Shown: piece by piece, positions 57,939-64,000 of the stretch
Layout of the letters: the number at the start of each line of letters is the position of its first letter
How positions within the stretch are numbered: position 1 is the stretch's first letter
Assembly: GCA_028671895.1 (NCBI GenBank)
Contig: CM053813.1
Coordinates: 7,998,001-8,062,000 of the forward strand
DNA: 64,000 nt
From: Oenanthe sinensis
Lineage: Eukaryota > Streptophyta > Magnoliopsida > Apiales > Apiaceae
Direction: 5' to 3'
Notes under the pieces: generated by a model
The model's input: only the letters and a program-made list of their open reading frames with translations
What the model was told of the DNA's origin: nothing
Database searches by the model: none
Made by a program: the position numbers and the translations under genes

Positions 57939-60900
57939 TGAAATTCTTTTAAGAAGGACATTAGTGAAGTATGTCAGTTGAAGGGAAGTCAAGTCAAAGG
58001 CTACCCTGTTTAGTTTTGGTGTTTGTTCGTGCATTCGATAGATGAAGCATCTCAGTGATTAATCACATTTAAAGGATTAGGCAGATTGCTGTAAGAACAC
58101 TTTGAGGGCAGGTAATGGAATTTGTTGATGAACGAAGTTCTATGTTATGTCTGCACTGAAAGGAGTATTCTAGAGTAAAGTTCAGTTTCCGGACTTCATG
58201 ACCAAATGGAGGAGTTGATAGGGAAATCCAGACCTTGAGTGGAATTACAAGGATAATGGATAGAGTTAAGGTTTCCTATTCACTACGGCTGAATCAGTTG
58301 ACACAGCAAGTCTAATCAACAAATGTAAAGAGAAGACATCAAGTAAGATTAATCATGCCTGAAGTCACATGGTGTGATGGAAGGCTATCTTATTTGGAGT
58401 TAAGAGCTTACACAGAGTCTGTGATTGATTTAAGATGATCTAGATCCAGTGAATATCATCATCAAGCTCCCTAGCATTCATTTGATTTTAGCTCTGAATT
58501 TCTAAAGGTTGACATCTTGTTTAGGGCTCAAGATCATATGACACCAGATGAAGAAAAGCTGCAAGCAGCATCACAGGGGGAGCATCAGTAAGTTGGATCA
58601 ACTAGTCGTGTTTGATGTTCAAAGGCTAGCAGTGCTCATTGAGTAAGAGTTGAGATTCTTAGGAAAACTGAGTGATCCAGATTGAGTGATTGCATATTAG
58701 AAAGGAAATTGTCAATTTAAAGATAATGCAAGATGATCTCAATCATATTTGAAGAAGTCTACTCTACCCACTGAATATCTAAAGAAACATTACAGACACA
58801 TCTGTAATGACAAAGGGTTTTGTGTAACAACATTTCCTAGAGTCATTTCTTGATGAATCTGGGTAGTAGAGTAGTGATTGGTAGTGCCGTGCATGTATAA
58901 GAGTATTTCATTGGATTTTCTGAGTGAATTCAATGAAGACTGAAGATGCACTAACTAATCAAGATTGAGTAAGGTTTGAATCAAGGAACTAACTCAATTG
59001 AACCAGAGGCAGATACACTTAGCACAAGGAATCAATCCGCATGAAGACTTGGTATTGATACAGAAGCTGAAGGGTAGTTCAGAGTTTTTTTAGGTTCTAC
59101 TCTGCTAGTGTCAAGACTACTGGTTTCTAGAGTGCTGAGTTTAGTGAAGCTTCTGCCAAGACCAATATCTACAAGGAAATATTTTGGTGTTGAAGGTAAT
59201 GCAGTTTCCGTCTGGATGACCGTGGTATTGTTTCGAGGAACAATGTTAACTGGTAACTGAAAAGGTATTCCTGTCCAAATGGAGTAAACGTTCGATCTCG
59301 AAAGGAGTAAACGTTCGATCTCTCGGACAAAGAAGAGTAATTGTTCATTCAACGATCATACACCAGTAAAAGCTCTATTGACTAAGGTATGTCACTCTAG
59401 TCTAATATTGATTTATTTAAATGTAAAGTTTATAGAGAGTGTTCATGCTATTTAGATGTCTACGATCTCTAGGAACTGATTAATGTTTGGCTTGTGACCA
59501 GCCGGGACCCAATATTATCGGTATGAGATTACCTATGATCACCCGGGACCTAGGGACCTAACAATGTAGCATCTCTTTGTATAGTCAATTTATATCCAGG
59601 ACCTCGTACTTTGTGCTGTCATGTTATTCATGCTATATGTATCAAATGTTTCAGCATAAGTATTTGTATATATTAATTAATTGTAATTTTATTTACTTCT
59701 AATTATTTAATGCTAATATTAATAGAACCACTTAATATGTAGTTTAAGTGATGTAATTCATGTCTTTTGCAAAATTCATTAATATTAGTTATCATTCTTT
59801 TGATATTAGTGATGTCACTTAGAATTTCTGCACTAACAAAAAGATTATTTCAAAAAAAACACTGATATCGAAAGTAATTTACTACATCGCGAGGGGTTGT
59901 CAAAGATCATAAATTTTAGCATTAATATTTAAAGGTATTTGATCTCTGATGCAACTAGTACCTCGAGCTTACATACATTCTGATTGTCATGAGTATTTTC
60001 AATATGCTTATGTGATAATTGTTGAGATGTAGTGTAAGAAGTTAAATGCTGTCATTCGGTCAATGTATGTTCAATGTTTAGCGGATGCTTATGTTTTATG
60101 CTTTAGAATTACCATGATCTATATTGCAATATGTGTTTGTTTCAAGCGACAAATGGTAATTGTCTAGCATAATGTAAGTATCTTATGTGCTTGATTGTTT
60201 TGTAGTAAGATGCATTTTATTACAAAATGATTGAATGATGTTAGTATTTTGAATGTCTTGTCATTCATATCTTTGATAATTCATTAGTATTAACATATGT
60301 TTTTCATTCTTTAGAACTTGAATGCATAAAGAAATTTCTTGTCTATTTCTTGTAAAAAATATTTTATCTAAACATGCATTCATTTGCCAGAGAATGAAAA
60401 GCCACTAAAAGTTTTTTTTTAAAAAAAACACCCTTTGAAAGAGAACATTTCTTGAGGATTATCTTTCTATTTCAAAATCATATATCCTCTCTCTCTCTAA
60501 ATGTTTTCTCTCCATAATTTGCTTAAATAAAGTTACTTGATAACTTGTAACTTAGGTTGCATAGTATCAGGCTATTTTATTTGAGTAAATTGTTTTGATC
60601 TTGAGGTATCAACCATTGGTAAAACATTTTTCAAAACTCTTGTTAATGTCTGTTTCACATTGACCTGTAGTATTAAAACAATGGTTGTTTACTTTGGGAT
60701 TAGTTCCTTGGACTGTATGACTAAAGCAAATATCAGATAAGAATGAATTGCAAAACAATTTCTGAAAACATACAGTGAGCAAGATGAAATAGATTTGAGT
60801 TATTAATCAAAATGTTTTTGTTAAAAGAGTTGAATTTCAATTGGATATTTGTCTAAGAGAAATTCAAAAGAACACTTTTGTTAATCTGTTAAATTTTTTT

Positions 60901-61959
60901 TCAAAAATTGTGAGTTTATGAAATTTGGCTTAATATTCTTTTACCTATTCTTTATTAATTCCCACATTTTAGCTCTGGTGCATTGTTTCTTGAGGACACA
61001 TTGCTCCGATGCTATATTTCTGAGAAGGAATAGAGAATAAGTTTAATCATACTCTACCAAATTTTATATAGCTCTGATCAACTCTATCTATTTAGCCGTA
61101 ATGGCTTGGCCTTAGTGGCTATAGGGGAAGGTCAAGAAGTTGAATAATCCATCAATTTCTAACCAAGGCCTTAGTACCAAACACTATCATTCTAATTCAA
61201 ACTTTCAACCCTTGGTGATATAAGGAACTTATGTAGATTAGTGGTTGTTAAGGGAGAAACTGCATTAATTGCAGCAAAGGATGTGTCGGAAGTGCACCCA
61301 CAGCTCTACCTCTCGAGAAGGAAAGAAGTATACAAATTGAGGTATCTGTAGCTCATCTGTATTCTCTCAAAAAGATGCAGAGCTGAAAAGGAAATTCAAC
61401 CGTTTCTGAATGAACTCTCTCAACAGGGTGATTTCATTGAAAATTCGCTCGTCAGCCAGAGCACCTTGTAATGAGTCAACCACACCAAAAGCATTCACGC
61501 TGATGGTAATCCTAAAGTTTTTGCTTCTAAGGGATGTTATAGGACCTAACAGTTCCCTAGCCTCTCTTGGCACTAACAATTGTGAGGACACATTGCAAGA
61601 AGTGCACATTGTGAGGTATATGTAAAACCCCTAAACTTCTTTGTTTACCATTCATGGTGAATGAAGTTATTGAGCCACCTTCACAGGCATTTGAGGAAAA
61701 CTTGGATTTCTTGCCATATATTAGAATCCTTGTCAACCTTCCTAGGAGGAACAGTCCTAGTTCCCTAACGGGATTTCACATCCGCAGAGCAATCTGTTGA
61801 TGTTGAGAGGCAATCACTAACAGTTTCCCATGACTGAAAATAGTGAGTTAATTTATCTTCACAGGTGATTGAGAGAGATGTTTGTATACGTCTACTCTCC
61901 CAGGAATTCAAATTATGGAATACAAGGATCGCTCAAAACTTAAAGGCATATCACCGTCA

Positions 61960-62083
61960 ACGATCCAGTGCATGGATTTGCATATGGGGAGTCGGTTGAT
62001 GCTTAGATAGCTGCTAGTACGCATACCACATTCAATGAGCCAGTGCATGGATTTGCATATGGGGAGATTGTTGATGCTGAAAG
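61960..62083 (+). other. Duplicated polypurine-tract region
   Basis: Two copies of CCAGTGCATGGATTTGCATA followed by TGGGGAG occur at about 61968-61994 and 62040-62066. The second continues GAT then TGTTGATGCTGAAAG, which looks like an LTR start cut off after 15 bp by the Angela-like LTR at 62084. Confidence 0.6.
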
Positions 62084-63671
62084 TGTTAGTATTGGTGTCC
62101 TAGAGACAATACTTTTAATGTTTTATTCAAAACAATTAAGGATTATGTTTTATGTGATTATTTAATTATTATTTATTATGTCTTTATTTACTGCGTTATA
62201 AATTGAAAGGATAATAAATGTCCTTGGAATATTAATACGTAATATATATCTTTAAGTATGTGACTAAAAAATGAGATTATATGAATAGTATTTTATTCCT
62301 AAAATTCCCTAGTCAAGTATTATTATTTAAGGACAATAATAATGCAATAAGACTAGTATGTTTGTTGACGGATGACCACATCTCATTGGTCATAGGTATG
62401 GTGATACTAAAGTCAAAAACATAAGTGTATGTATCAATACATGACACTGGAAAGACCCGCCGTGAGATTCTACATGTTAATAAGTGTCATAAGAAATCTC
62501 ACTGTGATAATGATGTAATGATCCTCTGATTTGAAATCATTATATTTCTATACGAGAATTAATATACTTTGATTACACTCAAAGTTACCTTTAACCGGGT
62601 AATGATAAAGGTGTACATTGGGTATGCTATGAATCGTATGAGGAATATGAATGATAGATATAGGATTTAACCCTCCAATTCTAGGAGTGATATTATTGGC
62701 CTCTTGATTGAGTGAGACTATGAAATGCATGGCCATACTCAAATATTGATTTGTTTAAATAGTCTACTCATTGATCAAGGAAACCGAGATTAAACGTTGA
62801 AGAGGATGATACTATACATGCCTCGAGTTTGATCTATAATATAAGGTTAAAGGGATTATATTACATGGAACATTATTCACGAAAGGTTTAATTGAATCAC
62901 CAATTATTATTGTTACTTGGGTAGCAATGATGTATTACTAGATGCCGCTCATTGTTTATAATTTTATTATTAGATAATAAAATTATTGTCAACGTAATAA
63001 TAACCTAAAGGGTCACACACAAAGAACGTCAAAACGGAGGTTTATTTAAATTACGAATTTAAATATATTATTGTTTATTCGAATTTAATTATTGAATTAA
63101 TTAAGTGGGACTTGATTAATTATATTAGAATTCGGATTTAATAAGGATTATTATTATTCGAATTTAATTATTGAATTAATTAAGTGGGACTTGATTAATT
63201 ATATTAGAATTCAGATTTAATAATAATAATAACCCAAAGTCTTAATGGGTTTTGGAAACCACATGAATTAGGGTTAGGCCCAAAATCTCTCTCTCCCCTA
63301 TATATACATAATGATGTATAGTATTAGGGTTTAAAATCATCAAATTTCGTTTTTAGAGAAAAACCCTAGCTGCTCAACATCAAGAGAGGCTAGAGAAAGA
63401 GAGAGAGGCAAACAATTCGGCTAGTACCGACTCCGGTGATCGTAGGACGATCGAGCGTTCGTGTGGACTTCTTTAGAGAGCAAATCTTTGCAACAAAGGA
63501 CTGCTGTGATTCATCTTTCTGGACCTCCATTAAACAGCATACGAAAGCTTTGTTAAGGTACATACTTCTTCACCATAATCATCCAACGTTATACATGGAT
63601 CCTGCGATTGAGTTTCGATTTTTTTTGTTTTTACGTTAATTCCGCTGCATTTTCATGCCCGAAACCCTTCA
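62084..63671 (+). mobile_element. Angela/Tork-like Copia LTR, 5' LTR of an element leaving the window
   Basis: The 1588-bp LTR starts TGTTAGTATTGGTGTCCTAG, carries the CTAGAGACAATAC core and ends GAAACCCTTCA. It aligns with the LTRs at 25961-27509 and 1827-2957. The region 63060-63220 has a 70-bp direct duplication (GAATTAATTAAGTGGGACTT twice) absent from the copy at 25961. A primer site follows, so it is a 5' LTR whose gag-pol should lie beyond 64000. Confidence 0.88.
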
Positions 63672-63672
63672 A

Positions 63673-63684
63673 TGGCATCAGAGC
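63673..63684 (+). other. Primer binding site, one mismatch
   Basis: TGGCATCAGAGC, one base different from the usual TGGTATCAGAGC, two bases after the LTR end. Confidence 0.8.
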
Positions 63685-64000
63685 TACGTGTATAATGGGA
63701 TGATTTGGTTATGTGTTTAACAGTTTTTCAATGTATGTAAACATATATATGATATGCCATGACTATATATTGATATATATGTTTTATATGATTTTGAATA
63801 TATGATATTCATGTGTTGTATAATCATAGGATGATTGTGTGTATTGCTGTATGTATATGATACATGTTTGTTCTTGTTATGGAAATCGTATTCGATACGA
63901 ATTCTGAAACGGCTTCGGTAGATTTTCTGAAATCTGTGTTCAGTGTCCGATTTTCGCAAACGATATGTGTTTTCTGACTGGAATCGTGTCACTAAGAAAT
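63685..64000 (+). mobile_element. Start of Angela-like internal leader
   Basis: The first 80 bases match the leader after 27523 (CTACGTGTATAA, GTGTTTAACA). No gag start is reached before the window ends. Confidence 0.65.

Larger units (their letters stand above)
56201..61959 (+). other. Interior of a plus-strand LTR element, no recognised protein
   Basis: This 5.8-kb stretch between a primer site (54769) and polypurine tracts (about 61998 and 62058) has no long ORF. I find no zinc knuckle, LDSG, integrase, RT or RNase H motif on either strand. Short plus-strand open segments at 56547-56741 and 57714-57938 look coding in composition but are not recognised. It could be a LARD-type element or a mosaic of older insertions. 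Poly-T/poly-A (about 60411-60429) and ordinary AT-rich stretches fill the rest. Confidence 0.4.

Noticed and set aside
1..64000. Organelle DNA, rRNA or tRNA genes
   Set aside because: None of the conserved organelle or RNA gene sequences was seen. TGGTATCAGAGC hits are retroelement primer sites, not tRNA genes.

Overview
This window is nuclear DNA of a flowering plant, probably a eudicot; the species cannot be named from it. The evidence is an AT-rich sequence, one host gene with many GT-AG introns, and dense plant-type LTR retrotransposons, MITEs and fragments of other transposons. I see no rRNA, tRNA, organelle or bacterial-type genes.

Host gene. The one convincing host gene is on the minus strand. 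It encodes a signal peptide peptidase-like (SPPL) intramembrane aspartyl protease with an N-terminal PA domain. I assembled 14 exons between 21539 (ATG) and 5127 (end of TAA). Every junction is GT-AG, the phases agree, and the exons total 1560 bp (519 codons plus stop). The YD, GFGD and PAL motifs are intact. The 16.4-kb span comes from large introns holding a degenerate Copia element (intron 8), a solo LTR with a perfect 5-bp target duplication (intron 5), a hAT-type MITE with a perfect 8-bp duplication (intron 1) and a second hAT-like element (intron 10).

Left flank (1-4091). Angela/Tork-like Copia LTR sequence is present in both orientations and forms a long inverted repeat (about 1-984 against 1825-2806) around a Copia RNase H remnant. 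The 5' end of another minus-strand Copia element (gag, PBS, LTR) follows.

Right of the gene (22.1-33.4 kb). There is a decayed Harbinger transposase, a RNase H piece, two 3' ends of Sirevirus-like Copia elements with env-position lysine-rich ORFs, and an Angela-type LTR between them. One ORF of 458 codons is a chimera of Angela leader and Sirevirus-type sequence. Several LTRs carry their own short-motif array next to a TATA box.

Nested block (32.2-52.5 kb). A minus-strand Sirevirus-like Copia element (gag, protease, pre-integrase, integrase, env-position ORF, 3' LTR) has lost RT/RNase H. It was split between protease and pre-integrase by a 13.7-kb Ty3/gypsy element at 37558-51243. That element has very long LTRs (5645 and 5265 bp), a CTCTG target duplication, a tRNA-Met-type PBS and a decayed 2.8-kb interior. 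One LTR also received a Stowaway MITE. These LTRs and a diverged relative at 52469 share consecutive stem-loops with palindromic loops.

Right end (53.3-64 kb). A plus-strand LTR with PBS leads into about 7 kb without recognisable proteins, then a duplicated polypurine tract. An Angela-like LTR with PBS follows, and its element runs out of the window.
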